Assembly: GCF_002020355.1 (NCBI RefSeq) | Contig: NZ_MPZV01000004.1 | Location: 248,001-312,000, forward strand | Direction of reading: 5' to 3' | DNA length: 64,000 nt | From: Thioclava sediminum | GTDB taxonomy: Bacteria; Pseudomonadota; Alphaproteobacteria; Rhodobacterales; Rhodobacteraceae | Shown here: positions 48,547-58,252 of the stretch, in pieces | Layout: every line of letters begins with the position of its first letter | Numbering within the stretch: position 1 is the stretch's first letter | Program-made: the position numbers and the translations under genes | Notes under the pieces: model-generated | Database searches by the model: none | Told to the model about the DNA's origin: nothing | Seen by the model: the letters and a program-made list of their open reading frames with translations, nothing else

Positions 48547-49272
48547 ATGAAATCTCCTGCCCTGTTGCTTTTGTCGATCACGCTCATCGCCTGCGGGCGG
48601 CTCGAGCAGGTCGGTAAGGCGCCCGGATTCACGCCGATGGAAGGCGGGAACGAGTTCTACGCCATGGCCTCCTCACCACTGCCCGTCACGACGGAGGCGC
48701 GCAGCCCCGAACAAGAAGCCTCTCTTTGGTCCGGTGCGCGCAATTCCCTGTTGGGCGACCCACGCGCCGCCAAGCGGGGCGATATCCTCACCGTCGTGAT
48801 TGAGATTAACGATAAGGCCGAAATCTCGAATTCGACGGGTCGCTCGCGCAGCGGGTCCGACACGATGGGAGTGACCTCGATGCTCGGCATTCCGCAGCGG
48901 ATCGACAAGCGCCTGCCCGCCGGGGCGAGCATGGCCGACGCCGTCTCGACCAATTCGAATTCGACCTATTCCGGCGACGGGCAGGTATCGCGCAACGAGA
49001 AACTGACCCTGCGCGTGGCCGCCACGATCATCGAGACGCTCCCGAATGGCGTGTTGCGCATTCAGGGCAGCCAGGAGGTGCGGGTGAATTTCGAGGTGCG
49101 CGAGCTGATCGTCACCGGTTTCGTCCGCCCCGCCGATGTGAGCCGCCAGAACGAGATCACCTATGACAAGATCGCTGGCGCGCGGATTTCCTATGGCGGG
49201 CGCGGGCAGATCACCGATGTCCAGCAGCCGCGCTATGGCCAACAGATCGCCGATATTCTCCTGCCCTTCTGA
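48547..49272 (+). CDS. flgH: Flagellar L-ring lipoprotein FlgH
   Basis: The 241-residue product has a lipoprotein signal with lipobox LIAC, then the FlgH body with GDILTVVIEINDKAEISNST and the terminal GRGQITDVQQPRYGQQIADILLPF. GAGGAA lies 7 nt before the chosen ATG; an earlier in-frame start at 48502 would add residues before the signal peptide and is rejected. Confidence 0.95.
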   Translation: MKSPALLLLSITLIACGRLEQVGKAPGFTPMEGGNEFYAMASSPLPVTTEARSPEQEASLWSGARNSLLGDPRAAKRGDILTVVIEINDKAEISNSTGRSRSGSDTMGVTSMLGIPQRIDKRLPAGASMADAVSTNSNSTYSGDGQVSRNEKLTLRVAATIIETLPNGVLRIQGSQEVRVNFEVRELIVTGFVRPADVSRQNEITYDKIAGARISYGGRGQITDVQQPRYGQQIADILLPF

Positions 49273-49281
49273 GGTTCCGTA

Positions 49282-49812
49282 ATGCTTGGTAAACTCCTCC
49301 CGCTTCTTCTCGGTCTGATCGGCCTCGCCGGCGGCGGCGCGGCCGGATATTTTCTGCGCCCCGCCCCACCGCCCGCAGAACATCCCACAGACCCGGCCGC
49401 TGCGGAGGCGGCAGCAGGAGATCACGGCGCCGCAACGGAGGCTCATGGGGTCCCGGCCGCTGCCGACCATGGGGCCGAGGGTGATGTCACCTCCGAATTC
49501 GTCAAGCTCAACAACCAGTTCATCGTGCCGCTGGTAACCGAGTCGCGAATCTCCGGCATGGTGATCCTGTCGCTCAGCCTCGAGGTGAAGGTCGGTGAGA
49601 CCGAGGCCGTCTACCGTGCCGAGCCGAAACTGCGCGATGCGTTCCTGCAGGTACTGTTCGATCACGCGAATACGGGGGGATTTCAGGGCCTGTTCACGGA
49701 TTCCGCGAACATGTCGCGCCTGCGCCGGGCCCTGACCGAGACCGCGCGTAGCATTCTAGGTCCCGGTGTCCTTGCGGTCTTGGTCTCCGATATCGTGCGT
49801 CAGGACAGCTAG
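49282..49812 (+). CDS. FliL-family basal body-associated protein, first copy
   Basis: The 176-residue product has an N-terminal transmembrane helix (about 4-25), an Ala/Glu/His-rich linker (about 27-67) and a FliL-like periplasmic domain (about 70-176, FVKLNNQFIVPLV and FSANMSRLRRALTETARS-type helices, with LVSDIVRQ at the end). FliL regulates stator function. A second, more typical FliL lies at 59217. This copy ends the flgB operon and may have a distinct task. Confidence 0.75.
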   Translation: MLGKLLPLLLGLIGLAGGGAAGYFLRPAPPPAEHPTDPAAAEAAAGDHGAATEAHGVPAAADHGAEGDVTSEFVKLNNQFIVPLVTESRISGMVILSLSLEVKVGETEAVYRAEPKLRDAFLQVLFDHANTGGFQGLFTDSANMSRLRRALTETARSILGPGVLAVLVSDIVRQDS

Positions 49813-49855
49813 GTCCGATCCGCGATATCTGCGACAGACGAGAGATACCCGCGCC

Positions 49856-50215
49856 TCAGCGCGGTTCGCCTCGTTTCGGGTGACCGAGTTTCGTGACAAC
49901 GTCATGGCGGCCCACCGCGCGCGCGGTTGCGCCATGCTGCGCAGCAAGCGCGGGGTCGAGCTCCTTCCGCGCGGCACGTAGCCGCGTGTCTTCCAGCGAC
50001 AGGTAGCGCAGATAGGCGAGGGTGTTTTGCCCCGAGGCTGGTTCCTGCGCGAGCGTCTCCCGGGTTGACCGCTCCTCTGCCTGAAGGCTGGCAATTCGCG
50101 CATCGAGCGCGCGCGCCCGGGCGTTCAGCCGCGCGAGCGCTGCAAGCTCCGCCTCCCGCTGCATACGGGTCAATCGGGCGAGCGCCGCCAGCCGCTTTAC
50201 CTGCAATTTGCTCAT
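49856..50215 (-). CDS. Small coiled-coil protein, FliJ-like by position
   Basis: The 119-residue product is almost entirely helical and charged (VKRLAALARLTRMQREAELAAL), ending in a basic tail. Its start overlaps the flhB stop by ATGA. FliJ, the coiled-coil stalk of the export ATPase, has this length and character and is otherwise absent from the window, so FliJ is the likeliest assignment, but no sequence signature settles it. Confidence 0.6.
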   Translation of the reverse strand: MSKLQVKRLAALARLTRMQREAELAALARLNARARALDARIASLQAEERSTRETLAQEPASGQNTLAYLRYLSLEDTRLRAARKELDPALAAQHGATARAVGRHDVVTKLGHPKRGEPR

Positions 50216-51303
50216 TTGCGCCATGCCGCACCTCCGCGGACCGCCCTGCGCATCTTCTCCGCAAAGCGGATCGCGGCCGCCACGGGTTTGTAGTGCTCCG
50301 GCCGGATTTCCTCGCCGATCTCGATCGCCGCGAACAGCGCCCGCGCGGTCGGCGGGTCCGAATGCACGGGCACCGCGTTCTCCGCCGCGATCTCGCGGAT
50401 CCGCGCAGCGATCGCATCAACTCCTTTCGACAGGCAGACCGGCGCCCTCCCCGAGGCGCGATCCCATTTCAGCGCGACCGCGTAATGGGTCGGGTTGACG
50501 ATCACCACATCGGCCTTGGCGGTGTCGGGAACCGATTGCCGCATCGCAAGCTCCATCCCCTTCTGACGTCGCTGTGCCTTCAGATGAGGATCGCCTTCGG
50601 ATTGCTTCATTTCGTCGGTCAATTCCTTGCGCGTCATCCGGTTTCGGCGCAGGAATTCGGACCGCTGCCAAAGATAGTCGATCGCGCCCATCGTGGCGGC
50701 GAGGGCAGTGACGATCATCAGAAACTCGGCGATCATCCGAAACAGCAGCCCCACGATCTGCACCGGTTCGAGACGCTGCGTGAGCAAAATCAGATCGGCG
50801 CGCGCCTTGAGGTAAATGAAAAGAATCGTCGCGATCACCGCGAGTTTCGTCGCGCTCTTGGCGAATTCGAACAGCCCACTTCGTCCGAATTTCTGCGCAG
50901 CATTCTTCAGCGGATTGATCCGGCTGAGCTTTGGCTGGATCTTGTCGGGCGCCACCACGATCGCGCGTTGTGCCCAGTAGGCGACGAGCGCGGCGATCAT
51001 CGGCACCACGAAAAACGGCGCGAGCGGCAGGAGCAGCGTGCCGATAATCCGCCCGCCCAGGGCCGTCCCACCACCGAGAAACTGCGCGGCCATCTCATCG
51101 GCGCGATCCAGCATCGCCATCGCGCCACTGCCGAACCGCGTCACGCTGTAGATACCCAGGCCGAGCAGCGTCGCGAGAAAGCTGCCATAGACGGCGGCCA
51201 CGGAAATCTCGGTCGAGCGCACCAGATCGCCCTTGCGCCGTGCCGCGTCCAGCTTATGCGGGGTTGGATCGAATTCCTTTTCGCCGGTGTCGTCTTCGCT
51301 CAT
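50212..51303 (-). CDS. flhB: Flagellar export switch protein FlhB
   Basis: The 363-residue product has four transmembrane helices in the first 215 residues and the cytoplasmic domain with the self-cleaving NPTH motif in VIVNPTHYAVALKW (about 267-280). It controls the export specificity switch from hook to filament. It starts within an ATGA overlap with fliR. Confidence 0.96.
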   Translation of the reverse strand: MSEDDTGEKEFDPTPHKLDAARRKGDLVRSTEISVAAVYGSFLATLLGLGIYSVTRFGSGAMAMLDRADEMAAQFLGGGTALGGRIIGTLLLPLAPFFVVPMIAALVAYWAQRAIVVAPDKIQPKLSRINPLKNAAQKFGRSGLFEFAKSATKLAVIATILFIYLKARADLILLTQRLEPVQIVGLLFRMIAEFLMIVTALAATMGAIDYLWQRSEFLRRNRMTRKELTDEMKQSEGDPHLKAQRRQKGMELAMRQSVPDTAKADVVIVNPTHYAVALKWDRASGRAPVCLSKGVDAIAARIREIAAENAVPVHSDPPTARALFAAIEIGEEIRPEHYKPVAAAIRFAEKMRRAVRGGAAWRK

Positions 51304-52088
51304 TGCACGGCTCCGAACGGGTTGCCGAGGAAGGCCATGACCGCCTCGCGCCAGATCGCGACGGTAGTGGGCGCGCAGAGGGCAAGCAGGATCAGCCCGC
51401 CTGCCGTGAGTGCCGGGGCGCCGACGAACGCGACCATGAGCTGCGGCATGGCACGGTTAATCGCGCCAAGTGCGACGTTGTAAATCAGCCCGGTGACCGC
51501 GAAGGGGGCGGCGAGCTTGAAGGCGAGCGAAAACGCATGCGCGACACCCGATACGCCCCAGCGCCGCAGCGCACCCGGATTGGGCCATTCGCCCACCGGT
51601 AACACCTGATAGGTGCCGATCAGAAACTCGATGAGCTGGACGTGAAACCCGAGGCTCATCAGCACCGCGATCCCGGCGATCAGCAGGACATTTCCGATCG
51701 CGGGTTGCGGTTCCCCGCCCATTCCGCCGAGCAGCTGGGAGAGCGAACTCGACTGCGCCGCCATTGTGCCTGCGATTTGCAGAGCGAAGACAAAGGTGCG
51801 CAATCCGAAGCCAAGAAAGAGGCCGATCGCGATTTCCGAGGCCAGCCAGAGCGGCAGAACCGTCCCTTGGTCGAAACTGGCGAGCGTCGGTGCGAGGGCC
51901 GGAATCGTCACCAGGGTTATCGCGAGGGCGACCCCCGTCTTGATCCGCGCCGGCAGGCTCGTCTCGCCAAAGCCCGGGGCCATGGCGACAATCCCGCCCA
52001 CCCGCAGCAAGACAATGAAACCTATGAACAAAAAGCTTCGTGCTTGTTGCAGGATCTCGCTGAGCAGATCGAGAAGCGACGGGCTCAT
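51300..52088 (-). CDS. fliR: Flagellar export gate protein FliR
   Basis: The 262-residue product has about six hydrophobic helices with FRVGGIVAMAPGFGETSLPARIKTGVALAI-like arrangement (residues about 20-60) and ATMAAQSSSL, typical of FliR/SctT. Four-base overlaps with flhA and flhB show a tight export-gate operon. Confidence 0.95.
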   Translation of the reverse strand: MSPSLLDLLSEILQQARSFLFIGFIVLLRVGGIVAMAPGFGETSLPARIKTGVALAITLVTIPALAPTLASFDQGTVLPLWLASEIAIGLFLGFGLRTFVFALQIAGTMAAQSSSLSQLLGGMGGEPQPAIGNVLLIAGIAVLMSLGFHVQLIEFLIGTYQVLPVGEWPNPGALRRWGVSGVAHAFSLAFKLAAPFAVTGLIYNVALGAINRAMPQLMVAFVGAPALTAGGLILLALCAPTTVAIWREAVMAFLGNPFGAVQ

Positions 52089-54172
52089 GCGGGGACCTGT
52101 CCGACCATCGCGGGCCGCGCCTCCAGGCCGATTTCTTCGTAGCTCAGGACCGGCGCGTTCAGCCCTTTCGCATTGATGACCGTACGCAAAAACCGCCGCC
52201 TGCGCCCTGAAGAGACCAGTGCCGGGAACGTCCCTGCTTGGGCCGCCCCGGCGAGTTTCTCGGCGATATTCGCCGCCAGCTTGTTGAACAGGTCAGGTGG
52301 CAAGGCGACATCACTGCCCGCCTCACCCCCGATCGTGTATTTTCCGAAGCGTTCCTCCCAATCGGGCGCCAGTTGGATTAGGGGAATCGTGCCGTCCTCG
52401 CGACGCAGATCGGCAACGAGCTGGAAGCCGAGGCGCTGCCGCACATGTTCGCAGATCTGCTCGGGGCTTTGCAGGTGACGCGCCTCCGAGATCGCCTCGA
52501 CGATCAGCAGAAGGTTGCGGATCGAGACTCGTTCATCGAGCAGTAGCCTTAACACCGAAAGCAGCAGATCGACCGGCACCTTGTCGGGGATGAGCTCGTC
52601 GAGAACGCGTCGATTGGCCTGCGCGCGTGTCGGATCGGAGAGGTTCGCGACTTCGTCGAGCAGCCGCCGCAGCGCCCGCAACGTCATCAGCCGCGAGAAG
52701 TTCGCCTTGATCACTTCGAGAAGATGCGTCGCGAGCACCTCCGTCGGCCCGACCACCGTCGAGCCGGCGAGCGCCGCGTCTTCCTGCTGATGGGCGGGCA
52801 CCCAAAGCGCGGGCGCGTGGAACACCGGTTCGCGGACCTCCTCGCCGTCGGGCAGAAAATCGCGATTGTCCGCGATCAGCGCAAGAACATGCTCCGGCAT
52901 CAGCCGATCGCGTGCCTGCTCCACACCCTGAACGCGGATGCGGTAATGACCGGGCGGCAAGGTTGCGTCGTCGGTCAGGCGAATTTCCGGGAGGATCAAT
53001 CCGAAATTCGCCGCGACGTGATTGCGCATGTTGGAGATGCGCGCGTCCAGACCCGTCGCCGGATCGAGCGCCATCTTGACCAGATCCGGGGCGAATTCGA
53101 CATGGATATCGTCGATGTCGAGTACGTCACCCATGGATTTCTGCTTCGGCCCGGTCTCCGGCGCGGGCATTTTCATCGCCTCGCGCCGCGCACGCGCCCG
53201 CTCCGCGCGCCGCAGCATATAGGCTGCCGTGCCGAGGATGGCGGCCCCCGCGGTGAAAGGCACGAAGGGGAGGCCCGGCACGAGACCGAAAAGCGCCATC
53301 AAGACCGCAACGGTTGTCAGGGCGGCCGGATATTTACCAAGCTGGCGGAACAACTCCAGATCGGTGGAGCCTTTCGCCCCTCCGCGCGACAGCAAGATGG
53401 CCGCTGCGATCGAGATGATGACCGCCGGTATCTGGCTGACGAGGCCGTCGCCGACCGTGAGGATCGCATAGGTCTCAAGCGCGCGATCGAGCGGCATTCC
53501 ATGCACGACGGTGCCGATAAGCAGCCCGACCACGAGGTTGAGCATCGTGATTAATAGCCCTGCGACCGCGTCTCCTTTGACGAATTTGGATGCCCCGTCG
53601 AGCGAGCCGAAAAAGGTGGTTTCCGCCTGCTCGCGTTCGCGCCGCTCTCGCGCCTCGGCATGGTCGATGGCGCCCGCATTCATGTCGCTGTCAATCGCGA
53701 GCTGCTTACCCGGCATCGCGTCGAGCGCGAAGCGCGCGCCGACCTCGGCCATGCGCCCCGCACCTTTGGTGATCACGATGAAATTCACGATCAGGATCAC
53801 GCAGAACACGACCAGCCCGATCAGGACCGAGCCGCTCATGATGAAATTCGCGAACCCTTCGATAACGCCGCCCGCCGCACCCGTGCCCGTGTGTCCGTTT
53901 CCGATGATGAGTTTCGTCGAGGTAACGTTGAGCGACAGCCGCAGCATGAGCGTCGCAAGGAGAATGGTAGGAAAGGCGGAGAAATCGAGCGGACGTTCGA
54001 TGAAGAGGGTGACGGTGAAGATCAGGATCGCGAGGGCGAAAGAGGTGGCGAGACCGATGTCGAGAATCCAGGAGGGCACCGGCAGGATCATCATCGCGAT
54101 GACCGCCATCAGCGCGAGCGCCAATAGGATCGTTGGCTGAAACGCGCGTTGCACGAGCGGAGCCGCCATCAC
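52085..54172 (-). CDS. flhA: Flagellar export gate protein FlhA
   Basis: The 695-residue product has eight transmembrane helices, the GFANFIMSGSVLIGLVVFCVI and GRMAEVGARFALDAMPGKQLAIDSDMNAG (FHIPEP) signature (about 145-175), and a cytoplasmic docking domain with VGPTEVLATHLLEVIKA and the linker. It overlaps the lytic transglycosylase gene upstream by four bases. Confidence 0.97.
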   Translation of the reverse strand: MMAAPLVQRAFQPTILLALALMAVIAMMILPVPSWILDIGLATSFALAILIFTVTLFIERPLDFSAFPTILLATLMLRLSLNVTSTKLIIGNGHTGTGAAGGVIEGFANFIMSGSVLIGLVVFCVILIVNFIVITKGAGRMAEVGARFALDAMPGKQLAIDSDMNAGAIDHAEARERREREQAETTFFGSLDGASKFVKGDAVAGLLITMLNLVVGLLIGTVVHGMPLDRALETYAILTVGDGLVSQIPAVIISIAAAILLSRGGAKGSTDLELFRQLGKYPAALTTVAVLMALFGLVPGLPFVPFTAGAAILGTAAYMLRRAERARARREAMKMPAPETGPKQKSMGDVLDIDDIHVEFAPDLVKMALDPATGLDARISNMRNHVAANFGLILPEIRLTDDATLPPGHYRIRVQGVEQARDRLMPEHVLALIADNRDFLPDGEEVREPVFHAPALWVPAHQQEDAALAGSTVVGPTEVLATHLLEVIKANFSRLMTLRALRRLLDEVANLSDPTRAQANRRVLDELIPDKVPVDLLLSVLRLLLDERVSIRNLLLIVEAISEARHLQSPEQICEHVRQRLGFQLVADLRREDGTIPLIQLAPDWEERFGKYTIGGEAGSDVALPPDLFNKLAANIAEKLAGAAQAGTFPALVSSGRRRRFLRTVINAKGLNAPVLSYEEIGLEARPAMVGQVPA

Positions 54173-54915
54173 ATCCCTCGCGCTTTCCGCGCCGCACGCG
54201 CGAACAGGGAGGCGCCCGGGGCACCGCCCGGCCGGGGCGGCTCTGCGTCTTTCGACCTGAGCAGAAGCGGGTAGCCGTTTTCTCGGCGTTGTTCTTGGGA
54301 CGCGCTTTGTGCCAGCACGATGTCGGGAATATCAGGCAATGGACTGGCCGCGGCGGCGGAAGTGGTCATCACGTCTTTCGGGCCGCTCCTGCCTTCGAGT
54401 TTCGCGAAAAATCGGGCAAAGCGTGTCGAATAGCTGTTCGCATGCTCGGGCGTGCGCGAGTGATAGGCGCCCGCCGCCCTCTTCCAGTCACCGCTTTCTG
54501 CGTAGAGCGATTTCAGAAATTGCGCCGCATATCGGGCGTTTTCCAACGGGTCGAACATGTCTTCGATCGATGAGAAATGCTGCCCGTGCCATTTGAAATT
54601 GATCTGGAAACAGCCGACGTCGAAGCTTCGCGCGCCGCGCTTGAATTCCTTGAAAACGTAAGCCAGCGCCAAATCCCGGCTGTCGAACCAATGCCCCGCG
54701 CCTTCCATATTCACGGTCCACGGCCACGGCTCGAAGCCACCCGCGCCTTTGCGTCCGGTCTCATTTAGCGAGATCGCCATGAGCACCGCATAAGGAACGC
54801 CGCTTTCGCGCGAGGCTTGCTTCGCGGCGGCCTCGCATAGCTGGGGTTGCCCCGCCGCGGATAGCGGAACGAGGGTTAGACAGAGGACATAAAGAGCCCG
54901 CCAGAGCCAAGGCAT
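54169..54915 (-). CDS. Lytic transglycosylase of the flagellar cluster (SltF-like)
   Basis: The 248-residue product has a signal peptide (MPWLWRALYVLCLTLVPLSAAG) and an SLT-type domain with the catalytic Glu in AISLNETGR, then GSFDVGCFQINFKWHG-like (ARSFDVGCFQINFKWHG) and AGAYHSRTP motifs. It lies between flhA and a periplasmic protein in the flagellar operon. In Rhodobacter sphaeroides the flagellum-specific SltF opens the peptidoglycan for the rod; this protein is a plausible equivalent. Confidence 0.85.
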   Translation of the reverse strand: MPWLWRALYVLCLTLVPLSAAGQPQLCEAAAKQASRESGVPYAVLMAISLNETGRKGAGGFEPWPWTVNMEGAGHWFDSRDLALAYVFKEFKRGARSFDVGCFQINFKWHGQHFSSIEDMFDPLENARYAAQFLKSLYAESGDWKRAAGAYHSRTPEHANSYSTRFARFFAKLEGRSGPKDVMTTSAAAASPLPDIPDIVLAQSASQEQRRENGYPLLLRSKDAEPPRPGGAPGASLFARAARKARGM

Positions 54916-54999
54916 GGGATTTTCCCTTTGCAGTGCAATTCTTGCAAACCCAGACCTAGCGGCCAAAGATTTAGAAACCGTTTGCGCCGTTTCAGCGCG

Positions 55000-57309
55000 T
55001 CATTCCTGCGCTGTCGGCAAGGCAAGACGGTTGAGCATTTTCGACAGCGTTTCCCGCTCGGCTTGGCTTCGCTCCAAAAGGTTGCGCGCCTGAGTGATCG
55101 GGCCGCCTTGGACCTCCGCCTCAGGCGGAGGCGGCGCAACGAAAGTTTCCAAAAACTGCTTCTCCACCGCATCGGGCGAAGTCTCCAGGTTTGACCAGTC
55201 GCCCTTATGCCAGGACTGCGCGCGCGCATCGTCTGAATTGCCCGCGCGCAGGTAGGCGGCGCGCGCGTCGTTGTGTCGACCGAGCCGGGACAAAGCCTCC
55301 GCCCGGAGTTGCTCGACTTGCTGACCGCCGAGGCCCTTCAGATGGGCGAGGGCAGCTGCAGGGTCCATTTCAAGAAGCGCAGCCCGAGCGAGCAGCGTTT
55401 TGTCCTGCTCCGTCAGTGGCGCGGCCTTGCCGAGGAGGCGCACGGCGACTGCCGGCATTCCCAGAGAGATTGCGCGTCCAGCCAGTTCATGTCGCAGGTC
55501 CGGTATCTGCGCGACTTCCTCGGAAAGTGGCAATTCGTCGTAGAGGGTTCGAAGGAAAACCGCGTCGCTGGCTTGAACAACCAACCGTGTGAATATTGCC
55601 GCGAGCGTGCCGTCTGGGTCCGCGATCGTGGTCGCATCGGCATAGATATCAAAGGCTTTAGGAAATTCGGAATTCGCGGCGTGCCCGATCGCAGCGATGC
55701 GCCGCAGCTCCGGTGCCTCTGGCGCTTTGGCGAGTTCGAATGCGAGCGCCTCAGCATTGGCGAGAGCTGCCGGATCGACCTCTCCGCCTGCATCGATCTG
55801 GCCGTTGAGCCACAAGATCAACGCGCGCAACCCTTGCTCTGAATTCGTCTTCGAAAGCGCCTCAAGGTTACCCAAAGCTTGTGGATCCGCTTCTTTCGCT
55901 TGGATTTCCGCCTCCACTGTATCAAGCGCAGTTCGATCCTCCGTGGTTATTCGGCTGACCGCAGGTTCGAGAGACCTCGCCACATCCGCTGCCCCAATCT
56001 GCATGAGCCTAGCCACAAGGTTTGGTGCCAGAGACCGTCGCAGATCCACCGGAAGTGCTTCGAAATTTCGGCGGAGCGCGGCGAATGCGACATCTCGTTT
56101 TTCGGGCGGCGGGTCTGATGCAAGGAAAGCCCAAAGCGCGACCGCACCATCGCAATCTGTGAGCCGCGCGAGCGGCGATGCGGCGGCGGCAGGGTCCTGA
56201 TCGAGAACCGATCCGACAAAGAGCAGAGCATCTTTGCCAGGACCATCCTTACCCATGTCGCGCAAAAGCGCGCGGGATTCCGTCCCAAAGCCGAAGGCGA
56301 TGTATAGCCTTGCCAAAGCCATCACCTTACGCGGGTTGGGGACGTCGAATTCGCCCAAAAGATCACGGCGTGCATCGCTGATCTGCGCGAAAGCCGGGCG
56401 CTCGTCGATCCAGCTCGCGAGGTCGAAATATCGATCGGGAGGGCATGCGGATACCTCCAGTTGCGTCTGGGGTGGCGTGACAAGATGATCGCGATCAATC
56501 ACGGTCATCGAGTCGACGGCGAGATGCGGCGGCAGTGTCGGCGCGGGGGGACCCATCGGATCATAATCGCTCTCAGGGGCCGCCTTGCTTGCAGGAGACT
56601 TTGCTTTTTGCCCGCTTTTTTCGGGCTGGGCCTCTGAAGGCTTCACGTGAGCCGAGACGAGCCCCTGCGATGCCGCCCGCGAAATCTGGCGTAAGAGGCT
56701 CTCTTCAATGCCATCAAGTCGCGGATCCGGTCTCGGCGGGATTTGAGGTTTGGGCGCGCCGTCAGAGATCGTCATCGGCGCAGCAGCGGTTTCGCGCGTG
56801 CGCGGCGGCTGCCAGAAGAGGTCGAGGTAGTCCTGTCCAATCGCGACGGGCTGAACGGTTCTTTGCCGGGGCGGGGAGGATGGCCGCGGCGCATTCGTCG
56901 GCGAAGATTTGGCCCGATCGCGAACTGCCGCAGCTGACGCCAGCGCGGCTTGATCTGGGGGTGCATCCTTGAGGTCGATGACGAATGCACCGCTTTCGAG
57001 AGTAAAGGTTTCGGGAACGACCTCGGGAGCGAGTTTCAGACGAAGCGTGCCATCCGGTTCAGCAATAAGTGCTTTCAACCTCTCACGCGGGATCAACTCG
57101 AACACGTTCTGAATCGCATATTGCGGATCTGATGCGTCGGTCGCGAGGCGAAAACCTCCATCTACGGGTGCAAGAGCCCGACTGGCTGATGCGGGCAGAT
57201 AGACTACGAGGCGGGAAAAGCCGTCATGTTCGCCCGATTTGACCGGAATTGGCGTGGCATAAGCCGGAGTGAAGGGCAGCAGCAAAAGAAGCGCGATCCA
57301 GAACCTCAT
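55000..57309 (-). CDS. 769-residue periplasmic motility-operon protein with helical repeats, function unknown
   Basis: It has a signal peptide (MRFWIALLLLLPFTPAYA), an N-terminal beta-rich domain (about 20-120, SRLVVYLPASAS), a Pro/Ser/Lys-rich linker (about 130-275), and a C-terminal helical-repeat region (about 290-760) that resembles TPR/solenoid repeats. There are exactly two cysteines (in SACPPD and LTDCDG). Its ATG overlaps the motA stop by four bases, and the SLT gene follows. By context it is a stator or motor accessory, comparable in position to MotC of rhizobia or MotF of R. sphaeroides, but sequence motifs do not confirm either. Confidence 0.7.
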   Translation of the reverse strand: MRFWIALLLLLPFTPAYATPIPVKSGEHDGFSRLVVYLPASASRALAPVDGGFRLATDASDPQYAIQNVFELIPRERLKALIAEPDGTLRLKLAPEVVPETFTLESGAFVIDLKDAPPDQAALASAAAVRDRAKSSPTNAPRPSSPPRQRTVQPVAIGQDYLDLFWQPPRTRETAAAPMTISDGAPKPQIPPRPDPRLDGIEESLLRQISRAASQGLVSAHVKPSEAQPEKSGQKAKSPASKAAPESDYDPMGPPAPTLPPHLAVDSMTVIDRDHLVTPPQTQLEVSACPPDRYFDLASWIDERPAFAQISDARRDLLGEFDVPNPRKVMALARLYIAFGFGTESRALLRDMGKDGPGKDALLFVGSVLDQDPAAAASPLARLTDCDGAVALWAFLASDPPPEKRDVAFAALRRNFEALPVDLRRSLAPNLVARLMQIGAADVARSLEPAVSRITTEDRTALDTVEAEIQAKEADPQALGNLEALSKTNSEQGLRALILWLNGQIDAGGEVDPAALANAEALAFELAKAPEAPELRRIAAIGHAANSEFPKAFDIYADATTIADPDGTLAAIFTRLVVQASDAVFLRTLYDELPLSEEVAQIPDLRHELAGRAISLGMPAVAVRLLGKAAPLTEQDKTLLARAALLEMDPAAALAHLKGLGGQQVEQLRAEALSRLGRHNDARAAYLRAGNSDDARAQSWHKGDWSNLETSPDAVEKQFLETFVAPPPPEAEVQGGPITQARNLLERSQAERETLSKMLNRLALPTAQE

Positions 57310-58175
57310 GCCGCCTCCGATTTCACCGACTTCAAAGCCTCCTCGAGGTCGGAGAAGCTTGGGCGAATGTGGTGGGGTGTGTTCTGGCGACCGACCTCGA
57401 TGCAGATATTGGTTGCGTGATTGTGCAGGTTGGCGATCAACACCTCGCGGATCAGTTTGTAGAAGTGGCTGTCTTCGTCGATCACCCCCTTCATCCGGCT
57501 CGCGAAGGGGGCGATGAACCCGTAGGCGAGGAACACGCCGAGAAAGGTCCCGACAAGCGCGCCCCCGATCATCTTGCCGAGAATTTCGGGGGGCTGGTCG
57601 ATCGACCCCATAGTCTTGATGACCCCGAGCACCGCCGCGACGATCCCGAGCGCGGGCATCGCATCGGCGACCGACTGCATCGCGTGGCTCGAATGCATGG
57701 CGTGGTGGTAGTTCGCCTCGAGCTGCTTATCGAGCACCTCTTCCACTTGCATGGGGTCGTCGTAATTCATCGAGGCCGATCGCATCGTATCGCAGATGAT
57801 GTCGATCGCCTCGTGATCGTGCAGGATTTTCGGATACTTCCCGAAAATCGAAGAACTCTCCGGGTCTTCGATATGCTCTTCGATCGCGACGGGGTTCTGA
57901 CGGGCAAGCCGGATCAGTTCGAACAACAGGCAAAGAAGATCGCGGTAGTCGTCAGGCTTCCATTTCGGTCCTTTGAAAACCTTTCCGACATCCTTCAGCG
58001 TGTGCTTGATCGAGGCCATGTCGTTCGACAGAACGAAGGCGCCGACGGCGGCGCCGCCGATCATGATCATCTCGAAGGGCAGGGATTTCAGGATGATCCC
58101 CATCTTCCCGCCCGCCGCGACATAGCCGCCGAAAACCATCGCGAAGATGATCACGATGCCGATGATGCCGATCAT
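57306..58175 (-). CDS. motA: Flagellar motor stator protein MotA
   Basis: The 289-residue product has the four MotA transmembrane helices (about 1-22, 34-50, 168-195 and 200-220), the cytoplasmic loop and the A-V-x-x-A-M-P-A-L-G-I-V-A-A-V-L-G-V segment (ADAMPALGIVAAVLGV) of the MotA/TolQ/ExbB channel. No motB gene lies in the window, so the partner is encoded elsewhere. It overlaps the 769-residue gene downstream. Confidence 0.95.
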   Translation of the reverse strand: MIGIIGIVIIFAMVFGGYVAAGGKMGIILKSLPFEMIMIGGAAVGAFVLSNDMASIKHTLKDVGKVFKGPKWKPDDYRDLLCLLFELIRLARQNPVAIEEHIEDPESSSIFGKYPKILHDHEAIDIICDTMRSASMNYDDPMQVEEVLDKQLEANYHHAMHSSHAMQSVADAMPALGIVAAVLGVIKTMGSIDQPPEILGKMIGGALVGTFLGVFLAYGFIAPFASRMKGVIDEDSHFYKLIREVLIANLHNHATNICIEVGRQNTPHHIRPSFSDLEEALKSVKSEAA

Positions 58176-58252
58176 GGAAAGCCCCTTCCGTTTCTCTTGG
58201 GCGACTTTGAATGATTCGGTTTAAGAAATGCCCAAGACCCTTAACGTCTGCC

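Noticed and set aside
58176-58252. CtrA box between the motE-like gene and motA
   Set aside because: Two TTAA words are present, but the spacing is 16 bases, not 7.
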